From: Deltaproteobacteria bacterium ADurb.Bin026
GTDB taxonomy: Bacteria; Desulfobacterota; Syntrophorhabdia; Syntrophorhabdales; Syntrophorhabdaceae
Direction of reading: 5' to 3'
Length of the DNA stretch: 18,190 bases
NCBI GenBank assembly: GCA_002071245.1
Contig: MWEV01000153.1
Span: 1 to 18,190, forward strand
Positions 8,066-15,749 of the stretch are shown here, in pieces. The position numbers were made by a program, and so were the translations under genes. Within the stretch, counting starts at the first letter, position 1. Every line of letters starts with the position of its first letter. The notes beneath the pieces were generated by a model. It saw only the letters and a program-made list of their open reading frames with translations. It did not search any database and had not been told where the DNA came from.

Positions 8066-8812
8066 ATGGTAAAACGGTCATACAGTGCGTGCTATAGCCA
8101 GGAAAAAAGTGAACGGGAAAGGACAATCGAAGAGTTTCTTCCTATCATAAAGCATCTTGCGTACAAGATGTCGAGGGGGTTTGATGATAGCTATGCCACA
8201 GATGACCTTATCTCGGCTGGAGTAACGGGGTTGCTCGAGGCTATAAACAAATTCGATGAAAAAAGAGGTGTAAAACTTAAGACTTTTGCATACCTGAGGG
8301 TAAGAGGTGCAATGATCGATGAGCTTAGGTCAAAGGATTGGTTTTCAAGAAGCGCACGTACCAAATCAAAGATGATTGAGGAGATAATTAATAAACTTGT
8401 GATTAAGCTTGGAAGACATCCGGATGACAAGGAGATCGCAGACGAACTCAACATCGACTTGGATGAGTATCTGTCATTGGTAAAGGATTTCAAGAATCTT
8501 ACCATACTTAGTCTTGATGAAATATACGAGAGTGTTGGAGAGGGGAAAGAAAGGGTTATTGGATATGCAACGGATGAAACTGAAGACCCGAGTACATACG
8601 CGGAATTTCGCGAGATAGAGGGCATTCTTGCGAAGGAAATTGATAGACTTCCCAAAAAACAGAAGATTGTTTTAAGTCTCTATTACTATGAAGATATGAA
8701 CATGAAAGAGATTGCAGCGGCTCTTGGCATTACAGAGGCAAGGGTAAGTCAAATTCACTCGCAGGCTATACTGAGTTTGCGTGCCGTTACAAAAAATAAA
8801 CTCCAATATTAA
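8066..8812 (+). CDS. fliA: Flagellar sigma factor FliA (sigma28)
   Basis: FliA directs RNA polymerase to late flagellar and chemotaxis promoters. The 248-residue protein has all expected regions. Region 2 includes DDLISAGVTGLLEAINKFDEKRG and the TFAYLRVRGAMIDELR melting segment, and is followed by the FliA/WhiG-typical DWFSRSAR. Region 3 has GRHPDDKEIADELNIDLDEY. A region 4 helix-turn-helix lies near the end (NMKEIAAALGITEARVSQIHSQA). It directly follows flhG without an evident ribosome site, so coupling is likely. Its own stop codon forms part of the -35 element of an exact sigma28 promoter, placing its target operon immediately downstream. The anti-sigma factor FlgM is not in this window. 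Confidence 0.97.
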   Translation: MVKRSYSACYSQEKSERERTIEEFLPIIKHLAYKMSRGFDDSYATDDLISAGVTGLLEAINKFDEKRGVKLKTFAYLRVRGAMIDELRSKDWFSRSARTKSKMIEEIINKLVIKLGRHPDDKEIADELNIDLDEYLSLVKDFKNLTILSLDEIYESVGEGKERVIGYATDETEDPSTYAEFREIEGILAKEIDRLPKKQKIVLSLYYYEDMNMKEIAAALGITEARVSQIHSQAILSLRAVTKNKLQY

Positions 8813-8836
8813 AGTTTTGCATATGAATGCCGATAA
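8810..8836 (+). promoter_or_regulatory. Sigma28 promoter for the chemotaxis operon
   Basis: TAAAGTTT at 8810-8817, then 11 bases, then GCCGATAA at 8829-8836. This is an exact match in both boxes and spacing to the enterobacterial FliA consensus. The -35 box starts on the TAA stop of fliA. Transcription should begin near 8843-8845, about ten bases before the HDOD gene ATG at 8854. An exact 16-position match at the right place, just after the sigma28 gene and before chemotaxis genes, is very unlikely by chance. Confidence 0.93.
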
Positions 8837-8853
8837 TATGATGAATATAGCGT

Positions 8854-9741
8854 ATGGACTACACCGATAAAATTATAGATAGACTCAAGAAGGTTGAGCC
8901 GTTGCCGACATTTTCAAATATAGTCGGGGAAGTATTGAATATTATTGAAGACCCTCTTAGTTCTGCTTCAGACATCGCAAAACATATGGATTCGTCAATG
9001 GTTGGAGAGGTTTTGCGTATAGCCGGAAGCGCCTATTTTAATACAGGCGGCTTGAGGAAAATATCTTCGATTGAACATGCCATAGCCATGATAGGCTTTG
9101 AGCAACTTTCAAATATTATACTTCAGATGCCTTTTATCTCTCTGACCGATAAAAAAGACAAGATGTTCGACTCAAAGGCGTTTTTTACTCATTCAACGCT
9201 GTGCGGGGCAATTTCGAAGGCTATAAGTTCGGCAACATCGCTTGGAAATCCCAATGAGGCATATATCAGCGGTATAGTGCATGATGTTGGGATTATTGTC
9301 ATGTATCGCCACTTTGAAGATGAATGGCGTCAAATCATCTCGCTGATGGAAAAAGAAAATATCTCCAGGCTTGACGCTGAAACACGGATATTTAATTTCG
9401 ACCACGGTTATTTAGGGGGGATGCTTTTGGATATATGGCATGTACCGAAATCAATCACGGATGGAGTCAAATACCATCATTGCCCAAAAGATGCAAAGGA
9501 GAACGAGGAAAATGTTGCAGTGACATATTTGGGTAACATCTTTTCAAATCAGATTGACCTGCAAGGAGATATGGATAGCTTTGTTAGCTTTATGATGAAG
9601 CACAGCGGTTTTGCAGATAAAATTACAAAGTTCAGAAATGCGTTGACGTCAACTGAGGAGATGAACTTTTTTCAAACCATATTTAACGCTGTCAAGAGCG
9701 CAAAAGTTTTTTTGAAAGGGACAGAAAATGCCGAAGATTAG
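8854..9741 (+). CDS. HDOD-domain signalling protein heading the che operon
   Basis: This 295-residue protein is an HDOD (HD-related output domain) protein. The domain begins at once (KVEPLPTFSNIVGEVLNIIEDP near 13-34) and continues through VLRIAGSAYFN, SSIEHAIAMIGFEQLSNIIL, the IVHDVGIIVMYRHF segment and FDHGYLGGMLLDIWHVPKSITDGVKYHH. HDOD proteins resemble HD phosphodiesterases but usually lack the full metal-binding set and are thought to act as signalling or scaffold modules; no substrate can be named here. An in-frame TAG at 8848-8850 fixes the start at 8854, which has no Shine-Dalgarno sequence and would lie about ten bases from the predicted transcript 5' end. It overlaps cheB by 14 bases, so the two are probably translationally coupled. 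Confidence 0.9.
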   Translation: MDYTDKIIDRLKKVEPLPTFSNIVGEVLNIIEDPLSSASDIAKHMDSSMVGEVLRIAGSAYFNTGGLRKISSIEHAIAMIGFEQLSNIILQMPFISLTDKKDKMFDSKAFFTHSTLCGAISKAISSATSLGNPNEAYISGIVHDVGIIVMYRHFEDEWRQIISLMEKENISRLDAETRIFNFDHGYLGGMLLDIWHVPKSITDGVKYHHCPKDAKENEENVAVTYLGNIFSNQIDLQGDMDSFVSFMMKHSGFADKITKFRNALTSTEEMNFFQTIFNAVKSAKVFLKGTENAED

Positions 9742-10762
9742 GGTGTTTGTTGTTGATGATTCTGCTTTTATGAGGGGCATAATTACAAAAATGCTTGAAA
9801 GCGATGATGAAATTGAAGTAATTGGCTCTGCAAGAAACGGTCAAGAGGCTATCGAGAAGATAGGTGTACTGAAACCTGATGTTGTGACCCTCGATATCGA
9901 AATGCCCATAATGAACGGAATCGAAACTCTTAAATATTTGATGAAAAATAATCCTCTTCCTGTGATTATGTTCAGTGCGCTTACAAGCGAAGGCGCTGAG
10001 GTAACGCTTGAGGCATTAAATATCGGTGCCTCTGATTTTATAACAAAGGACTTTTCTAATTTTTCCATTAAGATATCGGGAAAAGAAAACGAATTGGTAA
10101 ACAAAGTTAAGAATGTTGCAAAGAAAAAATCATTGTATCTAATGAGGAGGATAAATTTTCCCAGAAAACAGGTAACGGTTAATAAACGGAAAAGAATAAA
10201 ACACAGCATTCTTGCTATAGGTGCTTCCACGGGCGGTCCTCCTGCGATCGAGAATGTGCTTTCTGGTATCCCTGGGGATTTTCCTGTACCTATTGTTATT
10301 TCTCAACACATGCCGAAATTGTTTACAAAGTCGTTTGCACAGAGATTGAACAACACATCGCAGATAACGGTAAAAGAGGCTGAAAACGGTGAAGCCTTGA
10401 AAAGCGGAATCGCCTTAATTGCGCCAGGCGATACCCACATGGGTATAGTGAAAAGAAACAACGAAGCTGTTGTTGAGTTTACGAATGATACGAAATACAT
10501 TTACAGACCCTCTGTTGACCTTCTTTTTAGTTCTGTTGCACAGGTATATGGGATGGAGTCGGTGTGTGTAATATTGACAGGTATGGGCAATGATGGAATG
10601 GCAGGTGCAAAGGACGTAAAGGCGAAAAATGGTTATGTTATTGCTCAGGACGAGGATACGTGTGTCGTGTATGGGATGCCGAGGGCAGTTATAGACGCAA
10701 ACATGGCTGATATCGTTTTACCGTTGGACAAGATAACTGAAGAAATAATGAAGATACTGTGA
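9728..10762 (+). CDS. cheB: Chemotaxis response regulator / methylesterase CheB
   Basis: CheB removes methyl groups (and deamidates glutamines) on chemoreceptors, reversing CheR. The 344-residue protein has an N-terminal receiver domain with phospho-acceptor Asp56 (VTLDIEMP) and upstream acidic pair VVDDSAFMR. A linker of about 40 residues follows, then the methylesterase domain with its complete catalytic triad: Ser167 in GASTGG, His194 in SQHMPK, and Asp289 in GMGNDG. The start overlaps the end of the HDOD gene, with AAGGGA at 9716-9721 as a ribosome site. The stop overlaps the ribosome site of the HEAT-repeat gene. All key residues are present, so an active enzyme is expected. Confidence 0.97.
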   Translation: MPKIRVFVVDDSAFMRGIITKMLESDDEIEVIGSARNGQEAIEKIGVLKPDVVTLDIEMPIMNGIETLKYLMKNNPLPVIMFSALTSEGAEVTLEALNIGASDFITKDFSNFSIKISGKENELVNKVKNVAKKKSLYLMRRINFPRKQVTVNKRKRIKHSILAIGASTGGPPAIENVLSGIPGDFPVPIVISQHMPKLFTKSFAQRLNNTSQITVKEAENGEALKSGIALIAPGDTHMGIVKRNNEAVVEFTNDTKYIYRPSVDLLFSSVAQVYGMESVCVILTGMGNDGMAGAKDVKAKNGYVIAQDEDTCVVYGMPRAVIDANMADIVLPLDKITEEIMKIL

Positions 10763-10769
10763 GGGGGTT

Positions 10770-12602
10770 ATGACAAGCAATAAAGGTATTGCAAGAACAA
10801 AAAAGATTTCAAAATTAATCAAAATACTGATAAACGGAGATAGTTTTGAAAAAGAAAAGGCGATGGAAAAAATCCTTTCAAATCCGACGCCAGAGGCGGT
10901 AGAGGACGTTATACGTCTTTTGTACTTGAGTGAAACTGTTGTTCGTATGTTTGCTGTAGATATATTAAAAAGGATTGGGCACTTGAATATTCAGGCGATC
11001 ATTAAACTGCTTGATGATGAAAACGAGGATGTGGCGATTTATGCCTGTGAGATATTATATGATATAAAACAAAAGGAAGCAGTGCCGTATTTGATACGAA
11101 AACTCAAGGAAGACAGCAGGGTAAATGTGAGAAATACTGCATGTATTGCGCTTGGTGAAATAGGAGATGAAAGCGCTGTCGATACTCTCATTGAAGTGTT
11201 AAGAGACGACGAGTGGGTTGAATTTTCTGCAATCCAAAGCCTTGGGAAGATTGGCAGTAAAAAGGCGGTTGCGCCATTGCTTGATATATTCGAAAATAGA
11301 GATGAAGTTACATCGTTTATTGCCTGTGAAGTTTTGATGGGAATAGGGGATGTACAGATTGTTGATAGGGTGATGAGTGTCCTTAAATCATGGGACAAGA
11401 AAAAGAGGAGCGATTATATAAGGATAGTGCTCGAAGAGGAAAACGAAACCACGTTTCACAAGATGAGAGAAAAAATGGAAGAAGAACTTTTTGAGCACCT
11501 ATTGTCGATAATAAAGAATGAGGACAAAAGATCCATAAAAATCCTCAAGGCTATCGCTGAATTCAAGAACATTGTTGCCTGTGATGTCATTCTTGATACC
11601 TTTAAAAATTTAACCCCCGATGATGACGACTACTATGAAAGGTTGAAGATTTTTGCAGATCTGTCTGATGTGTGGTCTGGTCACGCTGAACAGATGTTGG
11701 ATAAAGAAGAAGGATGTACTTTGTCTTTTATAAAGGCCTGTGCAATGTCAAAGACCAAGATAAAAGAATCGCTTCTTCTGGAAAAGCTGCTCAACTCTTC
11801 TATTGAGGTGAAAAGGGAGATTGTAAAAAATATACCTGTTATAGTTGACGGTAACGGTTTTTCAATCATCAAAAAGGCGATGGAAGACAATGACGGTCAT
11901 ATAAAGGGTGATGCGGTGTCTGTAATTGGGAGCATCGGTGCCAAAGAATTCATGGATAAGGTTACGGAAGTGGCAAAAAAAGGTTTTTTTGATATGCGGC
12001 AAAAGGCGCTCAGGACACTATTTAAGCTTGACCGTGAAAGCATGTTCAAAATAATAGATGAATTTGTAAACGAAGGCACAAACGACGATAAAAAACTGTA
12101 TCTTTCGATTGCGCCCTTTCTTAAGAGTGAAGATAACTATGTTTATGTCGAAAGGCTGATATCCGATACCGATGACGGTGTAAGGAAGGCCACCATCAAT
12201 ATCTTGGGGCGTTTTCTGGATGACATCAGATATATGGAGCTTTTTAAAAAGATATTAAACGGTGCTGTGGTACCCCATGAGGCATTGAAAATAATAAAAG
12301 AACGAAAACTCGTTGATTTCAGAGATATGCTTATAAACATTTTTTTACAGCCCAAAAGCGATTTGTGGACGAGATATTATTCTTTGATGGCGCTAGGCGC
12401 ATTCAATGATCCCACTTTGCTCAATGTTTTTCTAGACGGCCTAAAAGATGACAACAGTCTTATCAAAATTGGTTCTCTCAAGGCGCTTTCCAATTTAGAC
12501 GATAGAAGCTTGTTGGATTTTGTCAGACCGCTAACAGAAAGTCCTGATGAAGATGTCAGGTCTGCGGCTCAAAACGTCATCGAAAAACTCGAAGGGATAT
12601 AG
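10770..12602 (+). CDS. HEAT-repeat protein encoded between cheB and cheR
   Basis: This 610-residue soluble protein consists largely of HEAT-like (PBS-lyase-type) helical repeats. The clearest are at about 75-100 (LLDDENEDVAIYACEILYDI), 103-132 (AVPYLIRKL...RNTACIALGEIG), 136-162 (AVDTLIEVL...FSAIQSLGKIG), 166-193, and again towards the C-terminus (about 480-500 and 545-608). The middle, about 200-400, is more divergent, and no catalytic domain or membrane segment is seen. HEAT solenoids are protein-binding scaffolds. The position between cheB and cheR points to a role in receptor adaptation or array organisation, but that is inference. The ribosome site GAGGGGG (10761-10767) overlaps the cheB stop. 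Confidence 0.88.
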   Translation: MTSNKGIARTKKISKLIKILINGDSFEKEKAMEKILSNPTPEAVEDVIRLLYLSETVVRMFAVDILKRIGHLNIQAIIKLLDDENEDVAIYACEILYDIKQKEAVPYLIRKLKEDSRVNVRNTACIALGEIGDESAVDTLIEVLRDDEWVEFSAIQSLGKIGSKKAVAPLLDIFENRDEVTSFIACEVLMGIGDVQIVDRVMSVLKSWDKKKRSDYIRIVLEEENETTFHKMREKMEEELFEHLLSIIKNEDKRSIKILKAIAEFKNIVACDVILDTFKNLTPDDDDYYERLKIFADLSDVWSGHAEQMLDKEEGCTLSFIKACAMSKTKIKESLLLEKLLNSSIEVKREIVKNIPVIVDGNGFSIIKKAMEDNDGHIKGDAVSVIGSIGAKEFMDKVTEVAKKGFFDMRQKALRTLFKLDRESMFKIIDEFVNEGTNDDKKLYLSIAPFLKSEDNYVYVERLISDTDDGVRKATINILGRFLDDIRYMELFKKILNGAVVPHEALKIIKERKLVDFRDMLINIFLQPKSDLWTRYYSLMALGAFNDPTLLNVFLDGLKDDNSLIKIGSLKALSNLDDRSLLDFVRPLTESPDEDVRSAAQNVIEKLEGI

Positions 12603-12615
12603 GTGAAATATTGAC

Positions 12616-13449
12616 ATGACAAGGGACGAGTTTTTACCTCTAAGAGATTTTATATATGAAAAGACAGGGATCTTTTTTGCCGAGAACAAGATGTATCTAC
12701 TTGAGAGTAGGCTATCCAACAGACTGGAGGAACTCGGGTTCAGTTCCTTTGAAGATTATTATTTCTTCCTGAAATACAACAATATTGATTCAAAAAAGGA
12801 ATTAACCAATCTGCTCAATGTAGTCACTACCAATGAAACGAGTTATTTCAGAAATCCACCTCAACTGGATGCATTTAAAGTTATCATACAGAAAAATTAT
12901 ATCAACAATAACAGTATCTCAATGTCCTCGCCACTGAGGATTTGGAGCGCTGCATGTTCAACAGGAGAAGAACCCTACACGCTTGCGATTATACTGCTTG
13001 AAATGATGGAGATTTCAAGGAAGAACATCCCTTTTGTGATTTACGCAACCGACATAAGTTCAAAGGTGTTGGAATCCGCTAAAAGGGGTGTTTATGGATC
13101 ATACAGCACGAGAAATATGGACAATGCGATAATTAACAAGTATTTTACAAGAAACGGGGAAAATTGTCTGCTTAAAGAACATGTAAAAAAATTTGTCAAG
13201 ATTGACTTTATGAATTTGACTGATGCCGAGGCTTATAAAAAGTATAAAAATATGGACATAATATTTTGCAGGAATGTTCTCATATATTTTGATGAAAAGG
13301 CTAAAAAGAAGGTTATAGACCTTATGTATGAATCTCTTAAGCCAGGTGGTTTTTTAACGGTTGGTCACGCTGAGTCTTTGCATAATATTTCTCGCGCCTT
13401 CAAGCCGGTAATGTTTCCTGGTGCAATTGCTTATCAGAGAGGGGGATAG
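12616..13449 (+). CDS. cheR: Chemotaxis receptor methyltransferase CheR
   Basis: CheR methylates receptor glutamates using S-adenosylmethionine. The 277-residue protein has the N-terminal helical CheR domain (FIYEKTGIFF...SRLSNRLEELG, 12-41) with the NETSYFRNP loop at 73-81. The methyltransferase fold follows, with the cofactor motif AACSTGEEPYT at 112-122, acidic Asp146 in ATDISS, and the family signature FCRNVLIYF at 217-225, followed by LKPGGFLTVGHAESL. Length is normal and there are no extra domains (no TPR tail). The start follows the HEAT gene by 13 bases, with AGGTGA at 12601-12606 as the ribosome site. It is probably co-transcribed from the sigma28 promoter at 8810. Confidence 0.97.
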   Translation: MTRDEFLPLRDFIYEKTGIFFAENKMYLLESRLSNRLEELGFSSFEDYYFFLKYNNIDSKKELTNLLNVVTTNETSYFRNPPQLDAFKVIIQKNYINNNSISMSSPLRIWSAACSTGEEPYTLAIILLEMMEISRKNIPFVIYATDISSKVLESAKRGVYGSYSTRNMDNAIINKYFTRNGENCLLKEHVKKFVKIDFMNLTDAEAYKKYKNMDIIFCRNVLIYFDEKAKKKVIDLMYESLKPGGFLTVGHAESLHNISRAFKPVMFPGAIAYQRGG

Positions 13450-13452
13450 ATT

Positions 13453-13830
13453 ATGAAGAAGATATTAATCGTGGACGACTCATCAACCATCAGGAAACTG
13501 ATTAATTATATCCTAAGAAAAAAGGATTACCAGATAACCGAGGCAGAGGATGGCATTGATGCCCTGGAAAAACTTATCAATACGAAGGTAGATCTTGTTA
13601 TAGCTGACCTGAATATGCCTAATATGGATGGCATAGAACTGGTCAAGAGTCTGAGAAACAATTTCTATTATATTGACACACCTATAATTATGCTAACCAC
13701 AACACGGGATGAAAATTTGAGAAAGACAGCATATGATGCAGGGGTGAATCTATTTTTAAACAAGCCGATTCAACCAAATATCCTGTTGTATAAAGTGGAA
13801 AGTCTATTGGAGGAGAAAAAAAATGTCTGA
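13453..13830 (+). CDS. cheY: Single-domain response regulator, CheY type
   Basis: This is a stand-alone receiver domain of 125 residues. It has the acidic pair Asp8-Asp9, phospho-acceptor Asp52 (IADLNMPNMDG), switch threonine in LTTT (82-84) and Lys104 followed by proline. Placement immediately before cheA, with an 8-base overlap, indicates that CheA phosphorylates it and that it carries the signal to FliM. Because it is separated from the motor-switch genes and the genome may hold other receivers, some caution about it being the sole motor CheY is reasonable. The ribosome site is the GAGGGGGA stretch before 13447. Confidence 0.92.
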   Translation: MKKILIVDDSSTIRKLINYILRKKDYQITEAEDGIDALEKLINTKVDLVIADLNMPNMDGIELVKSLRNNFYYIDTPIIMLTTTRDENLRKTAYDAGVNLFLNKPIQPNILLYKVESLLEEKKNV

Positions 13831-15640
13831 ACAGTTCATAGAAAACGATGAAATGAAGGAAATAATCAATGACTTCATTGTGGAGTCGAGCGAGTTGGTT
13901 GATAATGCCATTCAGGATATAGTCGTAATCGAAAACGTTCAGGACGATGAGGTCATAAACAGCATCTTCAGGGCGGTTCATACAATAAAAGGTACCTCGA
14001 GTTTTCTTGGGTTTGGTGTTTTATCAAACCTCGCCCATCGCTCTGAAGACCTGCTTGGTATGGTAAGAAAAGGAGAACTAAATATAAACAAAGAAATAGC
14101 CGATGTCCTGTTAGAGGCTATGGATTTGATGAAGATAACGTTAGAAGAGATAAAAGAGCATGGAGCAGAGAGACAGGATACCACCGCTGTTGTCGAGAAA
14201 CTGGAAGGTTTGTGCAAAGTTGAAAAGAAGATGATTGGTGAAATACTTGTTGAGGAAAAGATAATAACAAAGAAAGAGCTTGAAAGTGTTCTTGATAAGC
14301 AAAAAGAAGATAACAGCAAAAAAATAGGCGAGATCGTTTTGGAAGAAAAGTTGATTACCGCCAATCAATTGGACAACATCCTTTCTAAGCAAAAGACACG
14401 AAATGATGATCAAACAGTAAGAATAGACGTCAAAAAGCTTGATGAACTGATGAATCTTGTCGGTGAGCTTGTTCTTGGAAGAAACAGGCTAATAATGGTC
14501 AACAATATGGCTAAGAGAGAATCAAAGTCGAACGGAGTGCTCGATCATCTTGAGGAAGTGACGAATTATCTCGAGGTCATTACGAATGACCTACAACAGT
14601 CGATCATGAAGGCGAGGCTTGTTCCGATGAGCAAGTTGTTTAATAAGGTGCCGAGACTTGTAAGAGACCTCTGTAGTTCATTCAATAAGAATATCGAATT
14701 AAAGATAACAGGCGAAGAAACAGAACTCGACAGGTCTTTGATAGAGTCTTTGCATGACCCGTTGGTGCATATCATAAGGAATTCTGTAGACCATGGCATC
14801 GAAATCCCGGAAGAGCGTAAAAAGAAAGGCAAGCCAGAAAAGGGATTACTATCGATCAACGCATATAATGAAGGTAATAGCGTTATAATCGATGTAAAAG
14901 ATGACGGCAAGGGTATAGATCCTGAGGCACTGAAGGAAAAGGTCATTGAAAAAGGTTTTATGAATGAGTCTGAATTGAAAGAATTAACAGAGAAGGAGAT
15001 TATGAATCTTGTTTTTATACCAGGATTCAGCACTGCCAAAAAAATAAGCAGTGTATCAGGTAGGGGCGTAGGGATGGATGTGGTAAAGACAAACATAGAG
15101 AAGATGAATGGTCAGACTTATATAGATTCTCTGAAGGGCGAATGGACAAAGCTTACAATTAAACTCCCTCTGACACTTGCTATCATGGGCGCATTAATGG
15201 TCGAGATTGAAAAGGTGTTGTATGCAGTACCTCTGAATAATGTGATAGAGCTGGTAAAAATAAAACAGGATGCTATCAAGTCTGTAAATAAAAACGATGT
15301 GTTCATGTTGAGAGACACGATCGTTCCTATCATGGATGTGTCAAAGATTATGTCTATAGGTGTCAATAACAGTGACGGCGGGTATCTTGTAATTTGCAAG
15401 ATAGGCGAGAAGATTGTGGGTGTTAAAGTTGATTCTGTTGTTGGACAAGAAGAAATTGTTATAAAACCGCTTGGAGAGTTTATGGGAAATATCAATGGTG
15501 TTGGCGGGGCAACGATAAGTGGTGACGGCAGGGTCATTTTAATCCTCGATATACCATCTATGATGAGCAACAGTTATATGCTCAAGGTGCATAAAATAAC
15601 AGAAGAAGGGCTTGAAGCTCAACCAGAGATAAGCCAATAA
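13823..15640 (+). CDS. cheA: Chemotaxis histidine kinase CheA with an MshEN-like tandem motif in place of P2
   Basis: CheA (605 residues) is the receptor-coupled kinase for CheY and CheB. The P1 HPt domain spans 1-125, with phosphorylated His53 in AVHTIKGTSSF. Where the CheY-binding P2 domain usually lies there are instead two tandem 24-residue units, 137-160 and 167-190, each reading IGEI-x-x-EEK-x-IT-x(4)-L-x(3)-L-x-x-Q. These resemble the nucleotide-binding MshEN motif. P3 dimerisation follows (about 197-260, MNLVGELVLGRNRL), then the P4 ATPase with N box HIIRNSVDHG (316-325), G1 DDGKGID (360-366) and G2 GRGVGMD (413-419). The P5 CheW-like domain runs from about 450 to 585. The ribosome site GGAGGAG (13809-13815) lies within cheY. 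Confidence 0.96.
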   Translation: MSEQFIENDEMKEIINDFIVESSELVDNAIQDIVVIENVQDDEVINSIFRAVHTIKGTSSFLGFGVLSNLAHRSEDLLGMVRKGELNINKEIADVLLEAMDLMKITLEEIKEHGAERQDTTAVVEKLEGLCKVEKKMIGEILVEEKIITKKELESVLDKQKEDNSKKIGEIVLEEKLITANQLDNILSKQKTRNDDQTVRIDVKKLDELMNLVGELVLGRNRLIMVNNMAKRESKSNGVLDHLEEVTNYLEVITNDLQQSIMKARLVPMSKLFNKVPRLVRDLCSSFNKNIELKITGEETELDRSLIESLHDPLVHIIRNSVDHGIEIPEERKKKGKPEKGLLSINAYNEGNSVIIDVKDDGKGIDPEALKEKVIEKGFMNESELKELTEKEIMNLVFIPGFSTAKKISSVSGRGVGMDVVKTNIEKMNGQTYIDSLKGEWTKLTIKLPLTLAIMGALMVEIEKVLYAVPLNNVIELVKIKQDAIKSVNKNDVFMLRDTIVPIMDVSKIMSIGVNNSDGGYLVICKIGEKIVGVKVDSVVGQEEIVIKPLGEFMGNINGVGGATISGDGRVILILDIPSMMSNSYMLKVHKITEEGLEAQPEISQ

Positions 15641-15652
15641 CAGGCGTTATTG
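15635..15652 (+). other. Small dyad over the cheA stop codon
   Basis: CAATAAC at 15635-15641 and GTTATTG at 15646-15652 are exact inverted repeats with a four-base loop. The stem is short and AT-rich and is followed only by a broken T tract, so it is at best a weak terminator or an mRNA 3' structure ahead of the cheW promoter. Confidence 0.3.
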
Positions 15653-15699
15653 ACAGATCTTTATTTAAATCGATCTCATAATATATTTTCAAAAAATTC

Positions 15700-15726
15700 T
15701 TAAGTTTGAGGGCAAATATCCGATAA
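15700..15726 (+). promoter_or_regulatory. Sigma28 promoter for cheW
   Basis: TTAAGTTT at 15700-15707, then 11 bases, then TCCGATAA at 15719-15726. This differs from TAAAGTTT-N11-GCCGATAA at one position in each box, with exact spacing. Transcription would start near 15733. The strong ribosome site AAGGAGGT (15737-15744) follows, five bases before the cheW ATG at 15750. It gives cheW independent sigma28 expression although cheA lies just upstream. Confidence 0.85.
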
Positions 15727-15749
15727 TAAGAGAAAGAAGGAGGTGCCCC

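Noticed and set aside
8191..8655. Long minus-strand open frame opposite fliA, and similar ones opposite cheA, flhA and the HEAT gene
   Set aside because: They are antisense shadows of well-identified genes, with serine/isoleucine-rich composition and no recognisable domains.
8823..8870. 15-codon open frame starting at ATG 8823, overlapping the HDOD start
   Set aside because: Its ATG lies between the -35 and -10 boxes of the sigma28 promoter, so it would not be in the transcript from that promoter.
8861..8870. Second CCGATAA inside the HDOD gene as another sigma28 promoter
   Set aside because: The bases 11 positions upstream (8844-8851) do not resemble a -35 box.
15650..15682. TTGACA (15650) with CATAAT (15677) as a sigma70 promoter before cheW
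   Set aside because: The 21-base spacing is too long. The sigma28 site at 15700-15726 fits far better.
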